This document shows, one piece after another, positions 23,491 to 33,922 of a DNA stretch of 64,000 nt. The notes beneath the pieces are model-generated. The model saw nothing but the letters and a program-made list of their open reading frames with translations. It was not told where the DNA came from and made no database searches. The stretch's first letter is position 1. Each line of letters starts with the position of its first letter. This DNA is from Amborella trichopoda (taxonomy: Eukaryota; Streptophyta; Magnoliopsida; Amborellales; Amborellaceae): contig NW_006498435.1 of NCBI RefSeq assembly GCF_000471905.2, positions 1,353,297 through 1,417,296 of the forward strand. The letters are read 5' to 3'. The translations under genes and the position numbers were made by a program.

Positions 23491-25889
23491 GTAGTTCAGC
23501 CTTCATATCTACCTGGGTTGAAAAAACAACAGAAGTTCTCTTTCTCCTGGATATACCTTCGGTTAAGATTTCCCTCATTGATATTCTCATTTAGTTACCA
23601 CTTTGAGAAGAGATCCCTTGTGTTGTTACACAGGGCGTTAAAGGTAATCATGGTTGCAGTTGTAACGTCTTTTCAAGTGGGGACTATGGAGGTCCCGCTA
23701 GAATTTCAACGTAAACAAACCAAGCTGCTTTCTTTGGAACAATGATTGTCCCCTACCTTGCAAAACAAAGGGCTGCAGCCCGCGATTCTAAGCCACGGTC
23801 ATTAAAGGCTACAGCCACACGCAAGTCTCGGCCCCCAGTGGCCCTAGTCTCTGGTAGTAGGCCTCTGAGGACAATCCTCACCTACCCCAATAAGAGCTTG
23901 CAACGGGCGATCAATGACTATGTTGTGGTTTATAAGATCAGCTATGGTCACCATGCCTCGCAAAGTCCACTGCCTCCATGTGCAGGAACGAAGCCCGTGC
24001 AGCCCCTATAGGGGTTAGATCAGGGCCATTGGCCCTTAAGACCTTTGACTCCCCTCCTTCAGGGTCCTGTTTTCTACTTATGGTCATGAGGGTTCTGTAT
24101 TCGGCTCTTCGTGCTCGTCATCAACTGGTGGTTAGCCATCTTCACGATGCCAACTTAGCTGATTAATGACGTGTTACCCACATACTAGTTAGTGAATGTC
24201 TTCGCGACGTCCACTGCCCGATCTCGAGTATTCTCATCATCGAACCACGATTGGCCATCTTCACGATGCCAACTTAGCCAGTTCGCGATATGTTACCCAC
24301 TTACTGGCTAGTGAACTTCTTCGTGAAGTCCACCTACCCGGTCCCGAGTATCCTCATCATTGATCGACAATTGGCCATCTTTGCGACACCAATTTAGCCG
24401 GTTCACGATGTGTTACTCACTTACCCTCTAGTGCACGTCTTCACATTGTCCACTTACCCTTTCCTGAGTACAGCGGTTGGCCATCTTCTCGATGCCAACT
24501 TAGCTGGTTCACAACGTGTTACCCCCCTATCGACTAAAGAACATCTTCGTGACATGCACCTCCCTGGTCCCGAATATCCTTGTCATCGATCGATGGCTGG
24601 CCATACCAACTCAATTGCTTCATGACGTGTTATCCACTTACCGGCTAGTGATTGTCTTCGTGACATCGACCTGCCTTGTCCCAAGTATCCTCATCATCGG
24701 CCTACATTTGGCCATCTTTTCGATGCCAACTTAACCGGTTTGTGATGTGTTACCCACCCACCGGCCATTGTACGTCTTCATGACGTCCACCTTCCCGGTC
24801 TCAAGCACTCTCATCACTCACTGGTGGTTAGGCATCCTCGAGATGCTAACCTGCCTGGCTCACATGCTGATCATGCTTGGATGGCAACCTAGACTTTTGC
24901 AATCTAGTACAAAATGACTGTGAGCCTTCCCGTATCCCTAAAGCACGATCAAAGAAATACATGCAAGCTCAAATGTTGCATGTCAAGGCAATTCTTACAC
25001 ACACGCATGAGGTCCTCGACCAATATATTTGTCAATGAACCTGAACGGTCAACCAACCGAATGATCGTTCGATGGTTGAGATGTTGTCGCAATTCATGAA
25101 CACGAAGCCTAACAAGAATACACAAGATTTAAGAGACTATCTAGCTTAAGTGTGGCCATGTAATGTGGCAGGGATGATCCCCAATAAGGAGGAAGAACCC
25201 ATGGGAAAGAAGATCGCTCTTGGGTTTGATGATATATTGTCTCTCTCATCCAATGGAGGACCTCCACCCATTAATCCACTAGCATAGAAAGCGAACAAGC
25301 ACCAACAGCTTTTTACTTACTCCCATGTCATTTTTAGCATCGCGAAGGCACAACAGGCCCATCCGTACCCAGGAATACGCTAGCACTTCGCTTCGAGCAT
25401 CGAGAATCTAATACACTTGTCTCAGATAGTGAATCCACTAGACCATTCGAGCAACAGCCCATTGCAAATGTGGTAATGGCTGGAGACAGAAATAACTCGG
25501 TCTAGTATGAGAAGATGGTTCTTTGAGGGCCATGCTAGCCCAAAGAGAAGCCGGACTTCAGACACAATTTGCTGAACTCGATGCACTAAGGGCAACTTGA
25601 GTAGCTACTGCATTAAGTGATACTTTTAGACAATAGTTTTCGAACCAGGTTATAGAAAATTTGTTGACTCGCAAACCTGTGTTTCTGTCATACCTTACGA
25701 ATACAACTTTGGCTGCTGAAACGATACATGACTTAGTAATGGAGAACCTATGATCATTGCATCTACCCGGCATACAATCGGTAGATACTTATCAAAATCC
25801 ATACCCCGCATATATCGATGAGGTTTCATATCCTTCGTGGTATCAAAGCCCTAAGTTTCTGATGTTGGATGGGCAAGGCTGCCCTCATT
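23491..25889 (+). other. Leader of block II
   Basis: About 2.4 kb before recognisable gag, holding a 120-bp tandem repeat array. The short frames in it match nothing known to me. Confidence 0.5.
24135..24880 (+). repeat. 120-bp tandem repeat, about 6.4 units
   Basis: Units open with GCCATCTTCACGATGCCAAC and start at about 24135, 24254, 24374, 24480, 24600, 24711 and 24831. Inside each unit are GACGTGTTACCCACTTAC, a GTCTTCGTGACGTCCACC-like word and a GTCCCGAGTATCCTCATCATC-like word. Units differ at many sites, so the array is old. Two units are shorter by 9-14 bases. Confidence 0.9.
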
Positions 25890-27090
25890 GACATTTGGCC
25901 CACTTTGTCTCAGTATGTGCGGACACAGCCAATAACAGATCCCTTCTGATGCGATAGTTCGTGCAGTCGTTATCAGGACCAGCCTTCACCTGGTATTCAT
26001 GGCTACCTCTAGGGACCATATTTAAATGGAAATAACTGCAAGAGGCATTCTTGGCGCGGTTCCATAGCACAGAAAGAGTGATTCACTTGTTCGAACTCCT
26101 TAATATTAGGCAAAAGAACCATGAACCTATGCAACAATACATTGCCAAATATCTTATCGTGAGGCAAGCTACCCTACTCACTGGGACTCAAAAACTTCAC
26201 ATGTGCATTAAAAACATGAGGCTCGAGATTGTGATACCACCACATACCTCCGATCGTCAAACTTTCAATGATCTGGTTTCTAGTGCCATGAACGTTGAGA
26301 ACCTCATGGAAAGTTTTGGACTTCGCCCCAAACCGGTGGCCAATAGAAGAGAACTTGATAAAGGCAAGGTGAAAACTGCCTAAGCTAAGACTTCTATGAC
26401 TACCTTGGTAGTCACCCAAGGCAGAAGGGGAAAGAATTATCTGCATCACAAGAATTATGACTCTCCACAACCATCAGGACATGGAAGAGGGGGAGGAAGA
26501 GGTAGGCAATGGACCTTCCGATAATGCTTCAAGAGAATTATTTCGACAAGGAGAAAGTCCCCGGAATATTAGAAAACCTCTTAGCAGCCAAAACCATCAC
26601 ACTCCCTCCAGTGCGATATGCCGACCAAGTTGGCCAAACAGATCAGCCCGACTATTATGTGTACCACCAGATGTTGGGACATGTTGTGAAGGAATGCTTC
26701 CCTTTGAATGATATCATTGAGAATCTCATCACAAAAGGAAAGCTCAAGCCTAATGAGAAAGAAATGCCAACTTCAAAAACTGTGATAGCTAATTTAATGT
26801 GTTTTGTAGTTAATGAAACTGTAAGAGGCTTCCCATGTCAAGAACCTTATGTCTTCAATAAAGCTATGGTACCACAAATATATGATCATCTTCTCAATGT
26901 AGGTCTGGTCACCCCTTTGAAAATAAGGAGATCAAAAAAACGGAAGCCCTCCTCAAAGGGAGTCCGATATTATCAATACCATGATTCTAGCACTCACGGG
27001 TTGGAGGACTGTTGGCCTGTAATGTTCTACGTAAACACCGCATCCATCAAGTCCCTATATTGGGAAAGGTTAAAGGGTGCGCTTACCTGA
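25890..27090 (+). pseudogene. gag remnant of block II
   Basis: Words typical of the Tat gag C-terminal half are present: MQQYIAKY, then MRLEIVIPPHTSDRQTFNDLVSSA near 26110-26300. A zinc-binding-like YYVYHQMLGHVVKECFPLNDIIENLI box lies near 26655-26740, in the place of the YCKYHR...H....C motif of Tat gag. A second YYQYHDSSTHGLEDCWP box lies near 26970. The region is damaged at several points. It is followed on the same strand by protease and RT remnants. Confidence 0.7.
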
Positions 27091-27719
27091 AGATCTTCGA
27101 GCTATACTAACTCGTCGGTTGACACTGAGGAAGTTTTAGAAGAAGGTTGTACTACCTACGTTAGCCATAAGGAAAGGAAGTTGATGCAAGCCATACCTCT
27201 AAAAAGGGCTGGCTTGGATGAAATGGAAAATGCACTATCACAAATATAAATAGCCGCAATACATGAAAAGGGAGCTTCTCCTTCTTCACTAAAGGGCATC
27301 AAGGGTCGAAGCAGAAAATAAACAAAAAATGAACAAGGGGTTCATCTGGCGAAAATTCTTAGCCTACATTGCCACCACATCCTACACTGAATGATTTCAT
27401 GTCTAGGCCTTTCATGACGAATGGCCTTCATGAACAAGGGGTGGTGAGTGAGGTCCCTATAAAGATGACTTGTAATGTGACTTGGGTAGTAAAGGACAAC
27501 CCTGAGCCCCAAGCCATGTAGTTAGAGCTGAGGTTTGGAAGAGAACGACTAAAATCAAAGCACTTAAGGAAGCTATGCCTAAGAAGGTAATGTCTGCATT
27601 GGAACTATGAAGTGAACCTCTAATGCCACCCACCATGCCAAACATCCGATGGATGGAAAGGGTGGTAACTACAATGTAGCATCTCATTTATGAAGGATAG
27701 TTGTTGTCATAACTGTCTA

Positions 27720-28485
27720 TGACACTCTTATGCTTTCTCAAGAGCTTCGAGGAACCCTTATACATGCCCTTGTGTCACCAGAAGAGTTTCAAGCTGCAAT
27801 CGATCAAGTTGAACTTGACCTGACAATTCTAGTTGATGTTATGCCAGTCACTTTCTCTGATGCGAACTTGCAGTTGGGAGCAAAGCCTCATAACCACCCC
27901 TTGATGGTGGCAGGAATCCTACATGGTGTCAGCATCAATCAGATAATGATAGAAGAAGGATCAGCCGTGAATCTACTCCCTCTAAGAACATTGTGATCCA
28001 TAGGGATGGATGTCAATAACTTACAAGAAGGGCATATGATAATACAAGGCTTCAATCAGGCTACCCATAAAGCCATAGGAAGCATCAAATTGATGCTCAA
28101 AACTAGAGAATTAGAAGCATATGCCACGTTTTAGGTCATCGAAACTGAGGCCTCCGATAAAGTCCTATTGGGACGCCCCTGTCTACATGACAACGACATC
28201 ATCCCCTTAATTCTTCATCAATGCTTCAAATACTTCCATGATGGAAAGCAACATATCGTCTATGTGGACCGAAAGCCGTTTACCAAGGTAGAATCCCATT
28301 ATTCAGATCTCAAATTCTACAATCTCGAAAACCCGGATCCTTACTCTACAGGAATGCCGAAAATTGAGGGTCATTACGATGATTATCATGGGATTGGAGA
28401 AGCCTTGATTAGGCTTTTCCAGTTGTTGGATGTTGAAGCAGAAGCTCGGCCCCTTACTACTATCATACCGGTAAAAGGTTGAGCC
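27720..28485 (+). pseudogene. Protease remnant of block II
   Basis: The retropepsin-like region includes a GSAVNLLPLRTL stretch near 27958, then MIIQGFNQATHKAIGSIKL, and LLGRPCLHDNDIIPLILHQCFKYF near 28170. This is the LLGRPW-H......LHQCFK block that follows the protease in Tat elements. The enzyme would cut Gag-Pol into mature proteins. Broken fossil. Confidence 0.75.
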
Positions 28486-29089
28486 AGACATACTATACCA
28501 TGTTGGTAGTGGTATGGTTGATCCCCCTTTGGGAGCAATATTTAAGATGGGACAATAAGAAGCATATGAGGCCCTACTTTTGAAAGATGGAGATTCAAAA
28601 CCACAATGGAAGCTATATAGCCCTCAGACTCATCGGATCATGGAAAACATGAACTATGACCTGTCCACTAACCAAGGTTTGAATAATAGAAAGGGAATGG
28701 TAGCACCCTTCCAAGCGATTGAGAGTGTGTCATTTAGGATGTTTAACACTCAAGGAGGAATAAGACTCAGATGATGATGTTGAGATAGAGTCTACCTCTC
28801 AACAACAGGAGGATGGAGGTAAAGCGACCATCAACGAAATGATTAAGATTGAGTTGGGCGAAGAAGGAGATCACAAGCCCACTTCTTGAGTTCTTATTTA
28901 GACTTAGAAGAGAGGGAGCAATAACTCAACTTCCTTTGGCTTAAGCGAGATGTGTTTGCATGGAACTATCATGTGATGCCTGGGTTGGATCCCACAATAG
29001 CTACTCATTAGCATGATGTCGATCCTAACATCAAGCCGATGAAGCGACCTCAAAGAAAATTCCACCCGGACATGGCTCCTCAGATCGAG
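28486..29089 (+). other. Protease-RT connecting region of block II
   Basis: Acidic linker-like coding remnants followed by the lead-in to RT (DVFAW-like word near 28950 and a FHPDMAPQIEVEVNKLV stretch near 29060). Decayed. Confidence 0.5.
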
Positions 29090-29751
29090 GTTGAAGTTAA
29101 CAAGCTGGTGACGGCAGGTTTACTAGGGAAGTGATATATCCAAAGTGGCTGGCCAACATACTGCTAGTTAATAAGAAGAACATGCAGATAAGAGTTTGCA
29201 TTGATTTTTACAACCTCAACTTTGTCTGTCCAAAGGATGATTTTCCCTTACCTCTCACAGAAATCATGATTGATTCCATGGTGGCATGCGAGGCCAGTTT
29301 GTTCATAGATGGGTACTCCGACAATAGCCAGATCAAGGTGGCCCTTGAAGATGAAGATTAGACCCCCTTAAGAATGATGAAGAAGATAAAACACAATAAA
29401 TTCATGCCATTTGGTTTAAAAAATGTCAATTCCACTTATCCACGCGCCATGACAATCATATTCGAGGATATCCTCCATGATGTGGTCAAATGTTATGTCG
29501 ATGATCTGGTAGTCAAATCGAAGGATCGATCTACTCACCTTGCTGGCCTAAAAATCGTATTCAAAAGGTTGAGAAATCATCAATTGAAAATGAACCCATG
29601 AAAGTGCGTGTTTGGGGTAAAATCCAAGAAATTCCTTGGCTTTATTATAAGACACCAAGGAATCGAAATAGACCCCACAAAGATACGAGCCATACAAGAG
29701 ATGCCACTACCAAGGAAGCTACATGAGTTGAATTCTCTCTAAGGCCATCTA
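29090..29751 (+). pseudogene. Reverse transcriptase remnant of block II, cut by LTR C
   Basis: Tat-type RT words are seen in order: YPKWLANILLVNKK, RVCIDFYNLNFVCPKDDFPLPL, QIKVALEDED, KFMPFGLKN, the catalytic CYVDDLVVKS box near 29494, and KFLGFIIRHQGIEIDPTKIRAI. RT copies the element RNA into DNA. The region is fossil with several breaks and stops where LTR C begins at 29752. RNase H and integrase of this copy are not found beyond the insertions. Confidence 0.85.
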
Positions 29752-31369
29752 TGTTATAGGGTATTTTTGATGCACTTGTATCCTCAGTGCGAATAAGGAA
29801 GGAGCCAGTCATAACCTGGTCCCACGGGTACCAAAAATGCCTGCGGACCACGGGAGCACTATAAGAATAAACCTAATTTTGGGTAAACTCGAAAAAGTAT
29901 CAGATTGACCTCAAAATGCATGGGATGGTAGCTTTGGATGCACTAAGGACACTCATCAAGGTTCGTCGCAATCTGACAATTTTAAAGCCAATCAAGATGA
30001 AACTCAATTCTCAATTCTAGTTCCTATCATTCTAAAAATAAACCTCATGACCAGAGCCCTATTACTAAGGACTTTGATGGCTGTCAGAACACTGCCACTG
30101 AATTCGGAATGTCCAAAAACCCCCAGATACTAATTTTCGGCTCATTTGGACTATTTTAGGACCATTATGGGCCTAACTTACCATAAATGGGTTGGTTTTA
30201 TACTATTCTGGTGTAACCTCGGTGAACCAGTTTCTATTTATGGAAACTGTGAAATTGAATTTCATTATTATCATGTGATGATCATAACTTTCTCGTTTTA
30301 AGGCCAATTTCCCTCAAATTTTGATATGCTCAAGAGCCCGTCGAGCCACTCGTTTTGATATATGGCACGTCTCATGACGATGCTCGAGACAAGATAATTT
30401 CTAGAGAGAAGTTGGATTTTGAAAACACTTGTATTGCAAATTTTTAAAGAGAGATCATTTCTTGAAGAGGTCATTTCTTGAAGCCCCGACATCGGATCTT
30501 CGCAAATATGGGTTCGTTGCGACTACATTTTTTAGGGCCTCGTTTTGATATAGAATTTGTGTGTGATCGGAGACCGAAATACACTTAATTTCGAGTTTAA
30601 AGAAGGAAAGTTTTTCGGTCACTGGAATCCCATTTTTTGGCAACCTCCCAAATTTGGAAAATGTTTAAATGACGACCAAATCGAACGATGTTTATCACAA
30701 AACGCTCGTGATAGAGTCCCCTATTATTTGTGATAAGAAAGAAAACTTGAGACGGAACGGATCGTTCTAAAGTTGAGATGGGATGGATCTTTCTACATCG
30801 ATGATCGAAAATTCAAACGTTCATGAACTTGACCAGATTATGGGATCGACCTCAAACCTCTGAGTCAAGACATCTAAATGTTCATGATAATGCAAACAAC
30901 ATTTCTATAGTGCTTGATCCTCCGAGTTGTCACCAAAAAAGTCCGAAAACGTTCCCGAGGCATAACAATGGTATGAGGGCCCTCCAAGAGGGACGGTTGT
31001 GTCATTTCTCCAAAAGTATTAAGGGTAAAATGGTTATTTTTTCCAAAACCGGATTTTGTTTTTATTCACTTAAATGTCTATTTTTGAGAAATTTTGATGA
31101 GTTTTGGGCATACACCCATGTTTTGTGGTTTCCCTATATGAGTGAATTGAGTCATTCGTAACATAGTTTTGGAAATTGTGAGAAGATCAATTAAATTTTT
31201 GAGCTAGTGCTCTTGCATGTGGCTTATTTCTAAACTCAAGAGATGAGAGAGAAACATTTTGCAAGAGAGAGAATACCCTTGGAATCTCCAACTCCCAACC
31301 CCAAACTCCCAAACTTCAAACTTCCTAATCACTAGACTACCCTACACCAACTTACTCCCTACCCCCTAG

Positions 31370-31490
31370 ACCACACTACACTAAGCCATACATCCCACTC
31401 CCTAGACCACCGTACACCAAGCCAAACATCCTACTCCCCACTCCCTACTCCCTACTCCCTACTCCATATCCCATACTCCTTAGTTACCCA
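31370..31490 (+). repeat. Short CCCTACT-type repeat
   Basis: About four perfect 7-bp CCCTACT units near 31440 in a longer C/T/A-rich stretch. Similar in length to plant telomere repeats but different in sequence. Confidence 0.6.
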
Positions 31491-31654
31491 AACTAACCAT
31501 ACACCATACCCCTAGCTACACCAAGCCCTACACCTTAGTCATCTTATCCCACCTAGGTTCACTCACCCCCAAAGGTCCAACTCTCTTTTCAAGAAGCATT
31601 CAAGGGACCTCCAAGGGTGCACCTAGTTGCCGACTCAAACCTAGGTACCCAGTC

Positions 31655-32570
31655 TACTCTCTCTCCACTCTCTTCTTTCTCTTCTTTTTTTTCTCTTCTC
31701 TCTTTATCTCTCTTCTCTCTCTTTCTCTTCTCTCTCTTCTTTCTCTCTCTTTTCTTCTTTTCTTTCTCTTCTCTCTCCTCTCTTTCTCTTTCTCTCTCGT
31801 CCTCTCACAGACCCACTGTGGATCGGTGCTCTGTTCCCCTTTTCCCTCTTTCTCTCTCTCCATCTCTCTCTTCACTCTCTCCACGAGCCTGCCATGAGCT
31901 CGTGATCCCTCTCTCTTTCCCCTATCTTCTCTTCTCTTTACTCTATGGACCCGCCATGAGCCCGTGTTCCCCCCCTTTCCCTCTCTTTCCCTTCTTTCCC
32001 ATCTCCTCTCTTCTCTCCCTTTCGCAGGCCCACAACGGGCCGTGACCCTCTATCTTCCTTTCTCTTCTCTCTTCTCTTCACTTTCCCCTTTCTTCTCTCT
32101 CCCCTTTCTTCTCTCATACACGGGCCCACGGCGAGTTCATGAATCTTTCTCCCCTCTCTTTCTTCTCTCTTCTCATATCACTTTCCCATCTCTCCTCTCT
32201 CCTCTCTTACACAGACCCACAACAGTTCTATGACTACCCTCTCCCTCTCTCACTTCCTATCTCTCTCTCCCTCTTACTCCTCTCCCTCCTCGTCTCACGG
32301 ATCCATGACGAGCCGGTGACTCTCGCCTCTCTCTCATCCCCTCTCTCTCTCACTCCATGTTACTCTTCTCTCTCACCCTCTCATGGACACACAACAAGTC
32401 TGTGAATCTTTCTTCTCTCGTTCATCTCTCTCTATCTCTTACTTTCATATTCTCTCCCTCAATTTTAAGATTCTCTTTCTCTCTATCATTCTTTCTCTAT
32501 ACCTATCTCACTCTCTCTATCTTTCTTAATTTTTAAAAGTCTCCCTTCATTTCACTCTCTCTCCTCTGAT
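31655..32570 (+). repeat. Pyrimidine-rich tract of LTR C with periodic inverted repeats
   Basis: The tract is almost pure C/T, broken by about eight GGCCCACAACGGGCCGTGA-like cores near 31806, 31885, 31947, 32027, 32121, 32211, 32298 and 32384, mostly 80-94 bp apart. Each core can fold into a small hairpin. The minus-strand pyrimidine tract of LTR A has an equivalent plan. Confidence 0.75.
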
Positions 32571-32595
32571 TCAGACACTTTAGTTAGGATCTTTG

Positions 32596-32680
32596 AGTGG
32601 CGACTTCTTAGAAAGCTTGGCTCTCAGATCATCCTCCTATCCCCCATCAAGTGTCTAAGTTGTGAGAGGTGCCTCGTCTT
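32596..32680 (+). mobile_element. Minimal internal region between LTRs C and D-left
   Basis: About 85 bases starting with TGGCGACTTC (primer-binding-like, 32598) and ending with a GTGAGAGGTG purine-rich word before the next LTR start at 32681. This parallels the 77-base interior between LTRs B and A. Confidence 0.5.
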
Positions 32681-33922
32681 TGTTATACGTCATTTTTGAT
32701 GTACTTATACTCTCGAGTTGCATAAGGAGAGAGTCAGAAACAACCTGGTCCTGCCGATATCCAAGACACTACCAGACCATAGGAACACCGCAAAATAAGC
32801 CTAAAATTGGACAACTTTGGAAAAAGTACTAAAACGACATCAAAACGAATGAAAAGGGTAGTTTGGGATTCCCGAAGGACACACACAATGTTTCTTCATA
32901 TTCCGATAAGTTTTGATAATATCAATGAAACTCGGTTCTCAAACCAGCGCCTATCATGTTGAAAAGGGACCTTACAACTGTAGCCCCATTTTTTGAGCTT
33001 TAAAATAGTGTCAGACCACCTCCATTAGATCCGAAACATCGAAAAACACCAGGAAGCAAATTTTGGGCTCAATCGGACCTTCTAAGACCATTCTAGGCCC
33101 AAATTACCATAAAAGAGTGGGTTTCACATTTTTTCGGTGTAGCCTCGATGAACCAGTTTTCACCTCTCAGGATAATTTTAAAAAACTCATAACTAGCTCA
33201 TTTTAAGTCAAAACAAGCTCAAATTAGGACACGAGCTATGTCTCGATGACCAAATCGTTTTGACATATGACACGATTCATGACGTGGCCCAAGATGAGAG
33301 AACCTTAAAAAATAAGATGAGCCCAAAAACATAAAAATCAGAATTTTAATAGATGGCTTCCCATACTTCATGAAGTCATAACTTGAGATCCGAGTGTCCG
33401 ATCATTGTAAATACGAGTCTGTTGCAGCTGCACTGCAAACGGTTATAGTTCGATATAATGTTTGTACTCAATTGAAGGCCGGATAGTGTGAATTTCAAGG
33501 TGGAAAATGACAATATTTGTCGATCGCCAGAATCACACTTTCTGGTGACTTCCCAAATTGCTGATATGCTCAAATGAAAATCAAATTGGATGAAATTTGG
33601 TGCAAAATAATCATGACAATATCCTTTTTAATTTGTGATCAAGATAAGGACTCGAAACATCATGGATCTCGCTGCATTAGTAGTCGAAGTTCATGGACTT
33701 GGCCAGATTTTTGTCCCTTCATGAAAAATATGTTTCAAGATGATCAAAGGGCATCAAAATATTCGTGATAGATCAAGCATCGATTTTACAATGGTCAATT
33801 GTCTAAATCACCGTTGCTAGTGTCCGAAAAAGTTTTCGAAGTCTAGCAATGGCAAGAGGCCCCTCAGGAAGGGATGGTTTTGTCATTTGCTCAAAAGATC
33901 AAAGGGGTATTTTTCTCATTAT
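32681..33922 (+). repeat. LTR D-left, truncated copy related to LTR C
   Basis: It starts TGTTATACGTCATTTTTGATG and follows LTR C block by block (for example the GGCCCAAATTACCATAAA stretch near 33090). It stops at 33922 where D-right begins. The missing half is not found on the other side. Confidence 0.65.

Larger units (their letters stand above)
29752..32595 (+). repeat. LTR C, long Tat-related LTR on the plus strand
   Basis: It opens TGTTATAGGGTATTTTTGATG inside the RT of block II. The first 1.5 kb align with D-left (32681-33922) and with minus-strand parts of A and B (for example the TTTTGATATATGGCACG stretch near 30350 with 9300). It then has a pyrimidine-rich tract, and a primer-binding-like TGGCGACTTC at 32598. 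It lacks the U5 module of LTR1/A/B. About 2.8 kb. The exact right end is uncertain. Confidence 0.6.

Noticed and set aside
31370-31490. Interstitial telomere repeat
   Set aside because: The unit is CCCTACT, not the plant CCCTAAA, and it covers only a few copies in C/T-rich DNA.
31617-32405. Ser/Leu-rich and Arg/Glu/Lys-rich frames
   Set aside because: Translation of a C/T-rich repeat on either strand, not coding.
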